64,000 nucleotides of DNA from Desarmillaria ectypa (taxonomy: Eukaryota > Basidiomycota > Agaricomycetes > Agaricales > Physalacriaceae), in NCBI GenBank assembly GCA_030407005.1, contig JAUDYN010000003.1, positions 62,001 through 126,000 on the forward strand. The letters run 5' to 3'. Positions 36,301 to 46,349 of this stretch are shown here, piece after piece; the first letter of the stretch is position 1, and the number at the start of each line of letters is the position of its first letter. The notes beneath the pieces are model-generated. The model searched no databases. It worked only from the letters and a program-made list of their open reading frames with translations, and had not been told where the DNA came from. A program made the position numbers and the translations under genes.

Positions 36301-36654
36301 TAAGAAGCAAACACATACACAACTTATCTCCACTTCCTTCTGGGCGTCGTCCTAATGAAGAACCTCAGAAGAGGATCGCAAAATAAGGTAGAGGAAACTT
36401 ACATCCCAGTCGTTCACGTCACATAGCACCCCTCCGAAAGTCAGTCCGTTTAACGTTGCAAGTCCAGAGACGTATTCGAAGTTGGGCCTCATCAAATGGC
36501 AGTAGTAGCACCAATTCGTGAAAAACATAACGACAACATCTTTATGTTCGGATATCTGCGAAATCTTGTCAGTATCAAAGTCAACTGGAAGAGCCCATAC
36601 ACAAACAAGACAATTAAAGTCACTCTTCCTGTCAAGGTGCACTATAGCAGACAT
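33321..36654 (-). CDS. three-thioredoxin-fold protein with C-terminal beta-rich domain
   Basis: Minus-strand gene of about a dozen exons and roughly 850-900 residues; start MSAIVHLDRK at 36652-36654. Domain order: thioredoxin fold 1 with VVVMFFTNWCYYCHLMRP (CxxC site at 36499-36513), cis-Pro YPTIQVYRNGERFG, and helix ending WLKTYLMLSR. Fold 2 has no CxxC (VLKISQHKHTVVGLHSTN; FLRVDCGAE; MWMFRDGRLFSKFTDV). An acidic linker of about 100 residues with four 8-residue repeats follows. Fold 3 has no CxxC (FYDGHDHYTQAMTLVLLY; MKFSRVDCVQH). Next is a short linker, then the C-terminal domain (LEIGRANEGDSYFNMTL; VKARFESAVIRIEFGYDG; LPTTQHTIWIKFWAKAILI; YRRNIDLLS). Fold 1 resembles protein disulfide isomerase. 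No ER signal or retention motif was seen. The function of the last domain is unknown to me. The gene is divergent from the related gene at 37226. Confidence 0.75.
35010..35105 (-). repeat. four 24-bp tandem repeats encoding an acidic octapeptide
   Basis: Four consecutive 24-base units fill exactly 96 bases. On the minus strand they encode variants of AEDVGDEE (AEDAGNNE, AEDTGHEE, AEDVDDEE) in the acidic linker of the three-thioredoxin protein. Units differ by scattered substitutions but keep the length. Confidence 0.8.
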
Positions 36655-37225
36655 GATGGCGGGGAAGAACGGCAATTGTGATGTTGTCCGGTGCCGTCTC
36701 TGACTATGTTTCCCAGGCCATGTCACCACTAGGGCAACGGATATATAAGTAAAACAAAATTAAGTACCTTCTGACTGAAGAATCCTCGATTGGCGCAGTA
36801 GGAGATATCTATCAATAGGGTAACCCATCATGCCCGGACTCCTGCCATCAAAACAGGCACGCACCATACTAGTTTGAAATGTACTGAGTGCTACTCCTTC
36901 CTGAACCCTAAGAATGCGTGGGAGTGGTGCTACTAGATATTTGGTGTCGACGCTGTTTCTCTTCAATGAGGTCCAACCATGCTAGTATTGTGGAGAATAG
37001 CTGATGGCTTCACATTTTGGTGGTGCCCAGGGCCACATCACATTTGATTTTTGTGTTGGAAACCGTTTCAGCTTGGTAAGGGTAGGGAAGGGTCTGATGC
37101 GAACGAGTGGCGTGTCATAATACTTAACAGCCCTGGATTCTCAAGGTGCTGCGTGTATCGCGGAATAAGCTATACCGTCACCGTGAACTCGCTTTGCTGC
37201 CTACCTAAACACCAGTACATCTCGG
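36655..37225. promoter_or_regulatory. shared divergent promoter of the two thioredoxin/beta-domain genes
   Basis: 571 bp between the start codons of two related, oppositely transcribed genes, with no other gene in it. The arrangement suggests co-regulation. I could not identify specific factor sites. The corresponding segment is deleted from the inverted copy at 26.2 kb. Confidence 0.55.
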
Positions 37226-38562
37226 ATGGCGTGGGTGATGCATATCGACGACGCTCAAGAGCTTCGGAAAATGGTGTGTGAACCAAACATGGAGGGATCT
37301 TCCGCTGAACGTGCTAGCAGATCTCGGCTCAACAGCATACAGTCGTATTCTTCCATCAGCCATGGTGCTCGCATTGCAAGAAAATGGAGCCAATATTTGA
37401 CATGACCGCCAGTTTGGTTGAGTATAAGGGGGTCAAGTTTTGCGAGTTTGACCTCGAGGAGCAGGAGGTGAGAACTATATACGTCATTCAGAATTGGCTT
37501 ACCTAGTATATAAGGACGTTATGGAAGAAATGGATATCATGACTGTTCGTATGCAGGTTCTCCAAGGATGTGAGGCCTGATCGACGTGTTTCATAGTTTC
37601 CGAAAATCGTTGTCTTTCACCAAGGTGAGAAGATAGCTGCAACCGGACCCCGCGAGCTAGAGGCCTTCAAGGTAGGCGTATTGACAATATTGGAGTATAT
37701 CTTCTGATATTCATCGACAGACTTGGCTTTCAGCGGCGATAGCGCGTCAGGAAACGGTTAATGCGTCAATTGAGTGCGCTTCTTCACTGAAAGCATTGGC
37801 CTCTATTAATTGGCAGTCAACAGTGAGGGAACCACTTGTACCGGAAGGTATGAAGATCGGAGAAGAAATCTCGCCACTTTGCTGGGAGGAAGCAAGCCAT
37901 TCCTCGACACAGAGAGTGGTTGTGTATTCCAACCAACACCGGAATCCAATGGTTTACAGATCGGAAGGGCCAACCAAGGGACTTCCTACTTCTTAATCAC
38001 CATGTGGAACTCCGAAACCGAGGATTCCAACAAAATATTCTTCGGCCTACACTTCATGCCTGATCCCATACACAAAGCTCGCTTCGAATCGGCGAGATTC
38101 TGGGTCACATTTGGTCGCGATGACGGGGAGGAAGAGCATTTGCCACTGAATATCCTCGAGCTCGCCCCGACGAGTGCTACAGACACCATTACTGCCTCTC
38201 CAGACGATACAACGAGGTCAATTGAGTTTGATAACTCGAGCATTTGGTCAGGCGAGGAGCCTGTCCGTCGAGGAAAAGCGACAGATATTCGTGGGCAAGG
38301 TCTACATAGCCCTACGGCTGTATGGAGTTTTGTTGAGGGGACGAGCCGAGGCCTTGAAGCGAGCTACACACTTTCTGTTGTACTACCGACGACGACAAGA
38401 GTTTGGATGAAATTCTGGGCCAAAGCGGTATTGATTCGTGGGGACACAATACCGCTTGACCTGCGTCACAAGGTAACGTTAAAGACGGGCACGATGGAGG
38501 AGCCTTACCAGAGAATCTTGGATCTGAGCGTCGCCATGGAAAGAGCTGAGTCAAAGAGTTAG
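37226..38562 (+). CDS. thioredoxin-fold protein with C-terminal beta-rich domain
   Basis: Six exons (37226-37273, 37321-37467, 37515-37556, 37597-37671, 37721-37847, 37889-38562) encode 370 residues. The thioredoxin fold covers about residues 1-110: WVMHIDDAQELRKM, then HTVVFFHQPWCSHCKKMEP (WCSHC at 37363-37377), a strand VKFCEFDLEEQE, and the cis-Pro strand FPKIVVFHQGEKI. A helical linker follows. The C-terminal domain (about residues 160-370) is the one shared with the 33.3 kb gene: LQIGRANQGTSYF, HKARFESARFWVTFG, GLHSPTAVWSFVEG, LPTTTRVWMKFWAKAVLI, PYQRILDLSVAMER. The CxxC dipeptide SH is unusual for a thioredoxin (GP) and close to that of PDI (GH), which suggests disulfide exchange rather than simple reduction. 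No signal peptide is obvious. Confidence 0.8.
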
Positions 38563-39040
38563 AATTGAATTCAAGTACTTCGTAAACTGCCCTGGATTGA
38601 ATTCCTTAGTACTTGCTGATGCTGTTTGTATGTAACATCACGTGCATCGGCGAATTGTTTGCTGCATCTGCATCCTGCGGAGAGCTCGATGGAAGATCAG
38701 GAAAGTTTGTTTGTAAAAGTTCTCGGCCCGTAATCCTGGCGCGCCGGCCCGACCCTGCCACCACAATTTTGCGGATCTAAAGTATTGGCTACCCTAACTA
38801 CGTTAGCTAACATCTTCAGTGTGCCCCGTTGGCTAGAAACAGTTCTCTTTACAGTACAAGGTCGTCGCAAACACTTATGTTGTTGTTGTCTGGCTAAATG
38901 TACAAACATGGATACGGTAGACTGAATATATATGATCTATATGCGCAAAGTGTACCGGGAGCATTCCGTCCAGATTATGGATATCGGTTGAGTCTAATAT
39001 AAGAAAGTCAAGAAAGTCACGTAAAAACGGCTGCAAGGGG
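38563..39040. other. 3' intergenic, no gene recognised
   Basis: About 480 bp between two convergent genes. No motif was seen. Confidence 0.4.
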
Positions 39041-39910
39041 CTAAGTTACTACATGTTTCCCTATTTCATACACGTATTCACAGTCCGTGCGCTGACGTTT
39101 CCTCGGCGGCATCGCAGTAGTGTCGAAAGTCAAGGTGGTCCAAGTAGGAAGATCATGATCCTCTGCAGAATGCGTGTCGGACTCTGACGTTCCAACGCGA
39201 CTTGGATCGGCGGGGGGTACATCCACACTGTTCCTCCGCGATGCGGCCAAGGGAATGTGAGGGTCCGGTGACTCGTCTCTGGCCCGTTTGCGCGACTGAT
39301 GAGTTTTTGGTTGGCCATTCGTATTCAACGGGACCTTCTTAGGTCGGCCGCGTCTAACAAGAGGATATCAGACACCATAACTAAAAGCAGGGAACGGTGA
39401 CTTGCTTCACAGTCACCAATGAGGAACCACGCATAGCTTTCGGTAAATCTACATCAAGCAATTAATCCATGGAAAAAGCCGAGGGGCCGATCGAACAAAC
39501 CAACTCCAAGTTGACTGCCCAACTCGACAAAGCACGCCAATCTTTCCTCCCGTTTCAAAGACTGGGACATTAAGGTCCCCGCCTCATCACTGAAAAGATG
39601 ACATAACGCGGCGTGTATCTGCTCGGACCGAAAACCAAGATTTTTTGAGTCACCGGTATCAAATATTGCCTTCGCAACCGAGCGAAAGGTGTCGCTGGTC
39701 GAAGGAGGTAACTCTTCCCATTGTCGTTTCAGGACGTGGGGCGGAGAGCTAGACTCTGTATCAAAAAGAAAAAGATACATCGCATACGCTGCAGTACTGT
39801 TAAAACAGTCAGTGGCTCAATACCTTTCCGTATCTCCTGACACTCACTGTACAAAACCGGGTATCGTAGATACCTGCAGCCGCTCCTTGCCGGGACTCTT
39901 GGGTATACAT
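39041..39910 (-). CDS. putative small AT-hook-like nuclear protein
   Basis: Minus-strand gene of about four exons, with a likely start MYTQESRQGAAAG at 39908-39910. The main exon (39454-39780) encodes a helical segment (LKRQWEELPPSTSDTFRSV; GFRSEQIHAALCHLF). The 3' exon begins with RRGRPKKVPLNTNGQPK, whose RGRPKK core is an AT-hook minor-groove binding motif. It goes on with basic patches (HQSRKRARDE; PPRKRQRT) that look like nuclear localisation signals. I do not recognise a family for the rest. The joins between exons are provisional. Confidence 0.5.
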
Positions 39911-40359
39911 GAATGCCTGCACAAGTGGTTAAACATACTGTAAAGCATAAGTTGAGGTCGGCGGAATATATAACGTCTCCCCCACCTAGTATTATGAAAA
40001 GGCAAGAATCGCTGTCCGGCTAGGCGGGTATAAGACTATGCTGGTATATTATATACAAAGAACAAAAGCACACGCACGGTAGCCCTAATCAAGTGGGCTT
40101 GTGGGCGCTTATTGACATGTTAAGGCCACATCAAGACACCTGTCAACAATACTCCGCTATCGCAGCCCTTTGTCGCCTTTTTGAGCCCGAGGAGTGTGTA
40201 TGCATGCGCATGCACTCGTTGCCTCCGTCCATTCCCAAACATAGCTATGTCAACGATTCATCTAAATCGCGGCCATGGACCTCAAAATACACGTCAAGAC
40301 CATAATATTACACCCGGCCAGATTACACAAATTCATTAATGATTTAGATCTATGCACCG
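39911..40359. other. intergenic, no gene recognised
   Basis: About 450 bp between the start of the AT-hook-like gene and the 3' end of Vps4. A short plus-strand frame (40093-40305) has no support. Confidence 0.4.
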
Positions 40360-41931
40360 TCATTCCCTAGCATCGAAGTTAGCTCCGCGACCCTGAAACT
40401 TACAAAGACTAAACATACCTGACTCCTTCGTCCAGTCGTCGTGCCGCCGAATATCCGCTGCAGTGACGGTCGGTCGCACAGTAGCCAATGACCTCAAAAA
40501 GTCATTCAGCCTCAACGGAGGCTCTAATAGCTCGTCGGAATCAATGTCTGACCACGTTTTCTCAACAGCATCAGAATTTCCAGGTGAACAAGGCGTCCAT
40601 TTGGAAAGCTCGCCACTCTCCGAGGCGGGGTCAGCAACCCGCTTAAAGTGTGTAGCCGATATCACTTTTCGGACGGGCTGCATGAGGGCGTCACGTACGA
40701 CGATCGCTATATCGGAACCGGAGTAGCCGTCGGTCTTATCTGCTAATTGCCGGTAGTCCTTTGACGTCAGCTCACAAGGCGTTGAACCTACGTGCAGCTG
40801 GAACATATGCCGCCGTGCTTCAGGTCCGGGGAGGGGTATATATATCCGCTTCTCGAATCGCCGTTTGATGGCATTGTCCAGTTGCCATGGAATGTTTGTC
40901 GCGCCAAGGACCAGCACACCCGTATCATCATGCCCAACACCGTTCATCTGCACCAGAAACTCGGTCTTTATCCGCCTCGAACCCTCCGATTCACCCTCGT
41001 TACGCGAACCCGCCAAAGAATCTATTTCATCAATGAAGATGATTGAAGGTTTGGATTCACGCGCCAGTTCGAACAACTGTTTCACCAACCTATAGAAATG
41101 GATAATGGATGGCGCTCCGATGGATATGAATACGCATACTCACCTCTCTGAGTCACCTTGCCACTTGCTGACCAGATCACTGGAGCTAACGCTGTAGAAC
41201 GTGCTCTTGGCTTCCGTAGCAACGGCCTTTGCGAGGTAAGACTTTCCCGTCCCCGGTGGTCCATATAGCAGTATTCCTTTCCATGGCGTACGCTTTCCGG
41301 TAAACAGATGTGGGAACTTGATAGGTAAGATGACGGCCTCCTTAAGCGAAGCCTTAGCACCTTCGAGACCTGCGACATCGTCCCACTTGACATTCGGCTT
41401 CTCGGATAGAATCGCGCTCGACAGGCCCGCGCGCAGTTTCTTGGTCTCAGGATCCTGGTCATCGTCCTCGCCATCTTTCCTAAGGCGCATACAATGAGCC
41501 CGTGGTCGAAGAAATTGTTGGGAACTCACTTCTTTCCTGCCCCACCAATGCCACTACCAGACCCATTCACGCCCACTGCATTTCTCGAACGGGATTCATT
41601 CTGGGCCATTAAATGTTGCTTGAGGGTCTCGGCACGAGCCAGATATTCATTGATCTTGGTCTTGATCAGTTGCTTTGACTTTTCGTTTTTCTCATCTTTA
41701 CGCGAGAGATGTCAGCAGTTCCCTGTACAAGATAGCACCGGAACGCACACTTCAAAGCAAGCATGAAATAATCAAGAGAATTCGAATATTGCTTGTAGGC
41801 TTCATTATAGTTCTGCTTCACGTCTTCGTCAATGGCTTTTTGAACAATTTCGATAGCACGCTGGGAGGATGTCAGAAGTATCCTCAGAAAAAATTACATC
41901 GACGAACGTCAAGACTGCTCGCGTTTGCCAT
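40360..41931 (-). CDS. VPS4: Vps4 AAA ATPase
   Basis: Minus-strand gene starting MANASSLD at 41929-41931. Exon 2 continues [21 protein letters not shown], the MIT domain that binds ESCRT-III tails. A linker follows ([17 protein letters not shown]), then the AAA domain: [20 protein letters not shown], Walker A GPPGTGKS, pore loop [13 protein letters not shown], Walker [10 protein letters not shown], sensor GATNIPW, and the arginine-finger region [18 protein letters not shown]. The C-terminal part has the Vps4 segment [20 protein letters not shown] and ends at 40360. Vps4 hexamers disassemble ESCRT-III on endosomes, at cytokinesis and at the nuclear envelope. A small intron before the last residues is uncertain, so the exact C-terminus may differ. 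Confidence 0.9.
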
Positions 41932-42547
41932 CGTAAAGGGTATAAATCCAAGGTCCCTGAATGGTCGTGACGGCGGGAGGAAGGTTATATTTGGCTTTAT
42001 TATGAACTGAAGCTTCCGGAAAAAAGATAGGGCCATATCGCATCTTATCTTCAATTATGTTTCTTTGTTCATCAGGCCTTTCTCACTTGTCGGCATCAGG
42101 AGTTCATGCAATGGCCTACGGTAAGTTTTTTGTCACAGCATTGCTCCTGTCGTGCTACTGATTGGCGATGGGTTACCAGTTGTTGCCTGCTGTTCCACAC
42201 GTGTGCAACCTCAAGGACCTGACGCGTCTGTACAACTGAGGAACTGTCTGGATCGATTATCATTCTGGGCCTTCTTTGACATCAATAATGAGACAAGACG
42301 AATGTCAAATGGACCAAGTTTCCTTTCTTCTTTTGGCAAAAACACGAAGACGCTGTTGTTCTTTTTGTGACAAAGTGATGTTACGTTAGCGCCATCTCTG
42401 AACAATGGAGCTTTGCTGTGAAACAATATATAAAAAGGCTCCTGTCCAATAGCCCTACCTCCTCATCAACAATCTATTCTCCACCCCCCGAGTTCTTACC
42501 TAATCCCATTGTTCCCCTCTTTATTTCCCCCTGTAATACCGTGCAAT
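41932..42547. promoter_or_regulatory. divergent promoter region of Vps4 and the 42.5 kb gene
   Basis: 616 bp between two start codons in opposite orientation. A pyrimidine-rich stretch with several CCCC/CTC runs lies just before the right-hand ATG (42466-42540), common upstream of fungal starts. No other gene was seen. Confidence 0.45.
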
Positions 42548-43068
42548 ATGACGTCTAACGCACAAGTGCGCCGCCACACGCGCAAGCAGCGCAACTCAGA
42601 GGAACACATTACCCAGAAACTCCGAGCTGTTACACCGGAGGAACTCGATGCCTGGAGCAGTGGCTCTGACAGCGAGTACGACCCGAATGAGCCGCAGCCC
42701 TCTGACCTAGACGAACCTTGGCCATATATGTTCCAAGTACGTGGCGTTGCGATCCTCCGCCATCATTTTCATTGACAGATCTTTCCAGGCTGGTGATCGT
42801 GTGTGGATCAGAACAGCTGGTGGCAACTGGCACCCGGGCAAAGTGTCCGGTCAAACAACACGGAAAGGTCAAACGCGAGAGGTCGGTCAAATTCACTACG
42901 GCTGTTTCATCTTTTCTGACTACACTGTTCATCAACCAGAAAGAGGGACTGTTCTACCCGGTCGTGTTCAATGAAAAGCTACGGAAATATTTCGCACCGC
43001 TGAATGGTGAAATCAAACCCAACAATAGACATATTCGATGTCTATTGGCTGATGCGGGTTGGTTGTAA
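42548..43068 (+). CDS. small conserved agaricomycete protein with SH3-like fold
   Basis: Three exons (42548-42736, 42789-42881, 42940-43068) give 136 residues. The N-terminal 60 residues are charged and acidic (SDSEYDPNEPQPSD). The C-terminal 70 residues form a conserved block: AGDRVWIRTAGGNWHPGKV, QTTRKGQTREKEGLFYPV and YFAPLNGEIKPNN. The G-D-x-V-W-x-R and W-x-x-G-x-V spacing resembles Tudor/SH3-like chromatin-associated domains. I know the block from agaricomycete hypothetical proteins but know no function. All introns are in phase 0 and keep the frame. Confidence 0.75.
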
Positions 43069-43213
43069 ACGTTCTCGCTTGACCTTGATACCATATCAAT
43101 ATGCTTTCCTTTGTATTAATTGTGTATGTCAACGGAGTTTCAATGGAACAATATCAATTCATATCCTAGAAATTGAAATACTGTTTTCGAGGGTGCATGA
43201 ATACGCCAAGTCT

Positions 43214-44213
43214 TCAATCATCTTCTTCTCTTCGCCGTAACACCTCCCAGCTAGGGAGATCAAAGTACGAAGGCAGCTCATCCCACAGCAGCCATCTCGC
43301 CGTCAAGAAGCTGTTTCTCCCATCAGCAATGCAATGCTCACAGAGCCTCGTCGACAAATCCGTCCAATTTACCATGAATCGGAAGGGTGTCGGTATCACT
43401 GACTCGCTGAAGAACTTCTCCCATATATTCAGCGACAACAGCCTTCCTTCATCACACCTAGGCTTTGTAGCACACCTCCCTGCCCCCCTCCCTAGTATGA
43501 ACTTGAGTAGCCTCCCTCGCACAGCCTGCACGAGCTTATCTCTGGCGCGAATACATTTCCGCTTTGTATCCCAGTCCAGTTCTACATGGCTGCCGTCATA
43601 GGATGGAAGGCCGTCAAGAAGGCCGTCAAGACCGATCGCCCATGAGTACGCCATAGCCGAAGGCAGCAAAATCTGATGATTCGTTTCTTGTGCGAGGTTA
43701 ATAATTGCTATCGTTCGACCTCTGAATTTTTGAATGGTGTCATTATCTGCACGCCGATCCCACTCGTCGATGGTCGTGGGAAAGATACGCTGGAGATGTT
43801 CCACCACCGTTGTCTGCAGTGTCTGGGCTTGGTACTTGGTGCTCAGACGCAGGATACCTGCGATGGCAGCAAAGGGGGTTTCCCTGGCTGGGTCGTAGTA
43901 CCTGTACTTGAAGACAACACTAAGTCACAAACCAACAAAACATAAGGATGGCCACATACGAAGGATCATGTATAGCTTTCAAAAAGTGATACCAATCCAC
44001 GGCCGAATCGTCCACTTTAATTACTCTGCAGCCACTAATCACCGTTTCCGACGTAGGATCGGGGTTGCCCTGCAGAATCATCTGGAGTAGAACTGGAGAG
44101 TGGTATACGAGAATGCCGCGGGTGATGCGAAATATAGTGGATTCTGCTTTGAGGACGACATCGCCCTCCTCTAACCAAAACTCCCGGGAGCGTCGCACGG
44201 AGCCAGAGTCCAT
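43214..44213 (-). CDS. BTB/POZ domain protein
   Basis: Two exons (44213-43960 and 43901-43214) encode 313 residues from the ATG at 44211-44213. The BTB fold is clear: SREFWLEEGDVVLKAES, IFRITRGILVYHSPVLLQMI, ISGCRVIKVDDSAVDWYHFL, then the post-intron YYDPARETPFAAIAGILRLS and KYQAQTLQTTVVEHLQRIFP. The C-terminal 180 residues are helical and carry a Cys-containing region (STRLCEHCIADGRNSF). This is a large, expanded family in agaricomycetes. BTB domains dimerise and often act as cullin-3 adaptors, but a partner is not shown here. Confidence 0.85.
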
Positions 44214-45008
44214 CGTATGCTGTAGGAAGGTATCCGTACGACGTGAACGTGATCAAGGGCGATTGAGGGGCTGTTCAGTCAACTAGTAACGGACCTGGTT
44301 CGATTTCATCCGACAGAATCCTGATGCGTACTTGACAAGGCTTCATGACTCTTTGCAATTGAATTACGAAGAAAATTTTTGATCGCCGATAAACCTTTTT
44401 GGTAAGAGATAATTCCCGGCCGGCAGCGCGTCTAACTAAAGTTATTTCTATTCTCCAGTTCCCAGTCCGCCAACGAGGCTATACCAAGGATAAGGGCGCT
44501 GATCAGCTCAGGTGTATTTGATTGGGCGAGGATTGTGTTGAAATCTAGGTTCTGTCGTGCAGCGTAGAGACAGTGGGAGTTCAGATTCAAGTAACGATAG
44601 GTACGAAATGTCACCAGAGAAACTCTCCCAGGCAAAGGTGTATAGGGATGTGATATTATCGAGGTTGTGAGAGGCGCTTGAATCGCCATATACTGCTTTA
44701 TGAGATTTAATAAGCCTCTATCAATGCTAAGAAAAAAGAGTATTCGGAATGTCATTGCTGCGTAGAATGGCGTGAATAAATGGCATAATTATGATTACTA
44801 ACATTATTTGTTCGTCATTGCACTGCTCTGGCTCCCATTCAGTGCAAAACGGGAGATCGAATGGAGACGCCCTGTGGTTATGCAGCGGCTCAGAACGCAG
44901 GGAGGCTGACAGGAGAGGGCTCGAGTTTCCGTTCCCACGTCACAAATCAATGGAATTCGGGATAGTTGGTGACTGAGGAGCCAAAAAAAAAAACACGGCG
45001 AGAAGAGT
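44214..45008. other. no gene supported
   Basis: A minus-strand frame at 44432-44755 looks protein-like but has no motif or clear splice partner. Confidence 0.3.
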
Positions 45009-45800
45009 TCACTGCAAATGAATCGACGAAATATAGGGGGAGAAATCACTCAACTTATATATATATAATTCATCTTCTTTCCGATTCAGAAGCATGCACG
45101 CGTTTCGCGTCCCCGGGACGGACCATTCCCCGAATAGATGATTTAAAAAACGCCTAAAACGCCTAAATCCCACTTTATCGAGGAGAAAACCATACTGAGA
45201 ACATTGCCACCGAGATCCTGATAATAACCCTTTTCTCTGAGTATGAAAATATGAAAGTTTCGGGACAAGTAGATGTACTAAGTAAATTTTGGGCCAATGT
45301 GCAAAATTATCCTTCAAGGAGGTTGATACGTTCTCCCGCAGTATCTGACGATGCAAGACATCCACTACGACTTTGCTCATTACTGGAATCAACGTAGAAT
45401 GATCAACCATACTCTCTACCCGGTTTAAGTCGGCGAAGTATTTCTGAAATTTGAGCAGACATTGTTCAAGAACATTTAGGCTCCCCACTATTTGCCGATA
45501 ATGGTCTCTCACAGTAGAAAAAAAGCAACAAAATCATCGATTAGAGCCTCTTGAGATCCGAGGATGTACCGTGAAGCGCGTAGGATTAGATGATAACCAG
45601 CTGAGCCCCCAGCTCGGCAACAAGATCGTTCTGAGTGTGATCAAGCATCGCTGCAGTTTGCGAGAATCTCTCTCTTAAAAGACGTCAGTGGGCCCGAAAT
45701 GATTCCATGACGTGGGAAGCTTTCGCTAGATCCATTGGTTCGAGCCGATCTCCAAGCTTCACGGCGTCTTTACCGCACGAGAGAAGTTGAGAGGCATCTT
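45009..45800 (-). pseudogene. decayed alpha-helical protein gene, family not recognised
   Basis: Minus-strand pieces read SQLLSCGKDAVKLGDRLEP, then after a stop SRYILGSQEALIDDFVAFF, another stop, and HYRQIVGSLNVLEQCLLKF with FADLNRVESMVDHSTLIPV to about 45009. They look like consecutive helices of one protein, but the in-frame stops between them fit no introns I can see. I cannot name the family. It may be the N-terminal helical part of a lost larger gene. Confidence 0.3.
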
Positions 45801-46349
45801 CAACGGTGCCATACATAGTTGCAGGTATCTCTCTTCACTTTTTCCGGAAGGTGAAGAGGATAGAACAGGTCGTCGCATGTCTGGATGGAATGCATTTGAT
45901 AGTTTCCGTCGTTACATAGGGGATGATATTGCGAAGAGCACACTCATGCAATTTCATGGATCTGATGGTTTCAGGTATGAAATGTGCAACCTCTAGCAGC
46001 GGCGACTCTTCGAGATTAGGTAGGTTATTCTGCCCAGAGAACATGAACCTCTCAAGGAGATGAAGTAGAGGGACCATACTCCGTGTTCTTCCCTGTGACA
46101 ATCGCCACCCCCAATGGTTTCAATGCTGTCTGTAATATGGCCATCTTCCTTGAACAAGGGGAGCGTGAGCATAGTGAAGGAGAGTCAGGAGAAAATATGC
46201 ATACGCCTACACTTCGCATCGAACCTGAGGCAGGGAATTCCGGGCCGATATCCGAGCCGGAATAACCGGAAGAGGGGGTCCATTAGGACATCCATTTTCC
46301 AAATATGTCATTGAGCACCCCATGGGGTCTATTTTGGTTCCGTACCACC
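45801..46349. other. 5' flank of the E2 gene
   Basis: No supported gene. The stretch includes the presumed promoter of the branched-chain E2 gene. Confidence 0.4.
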
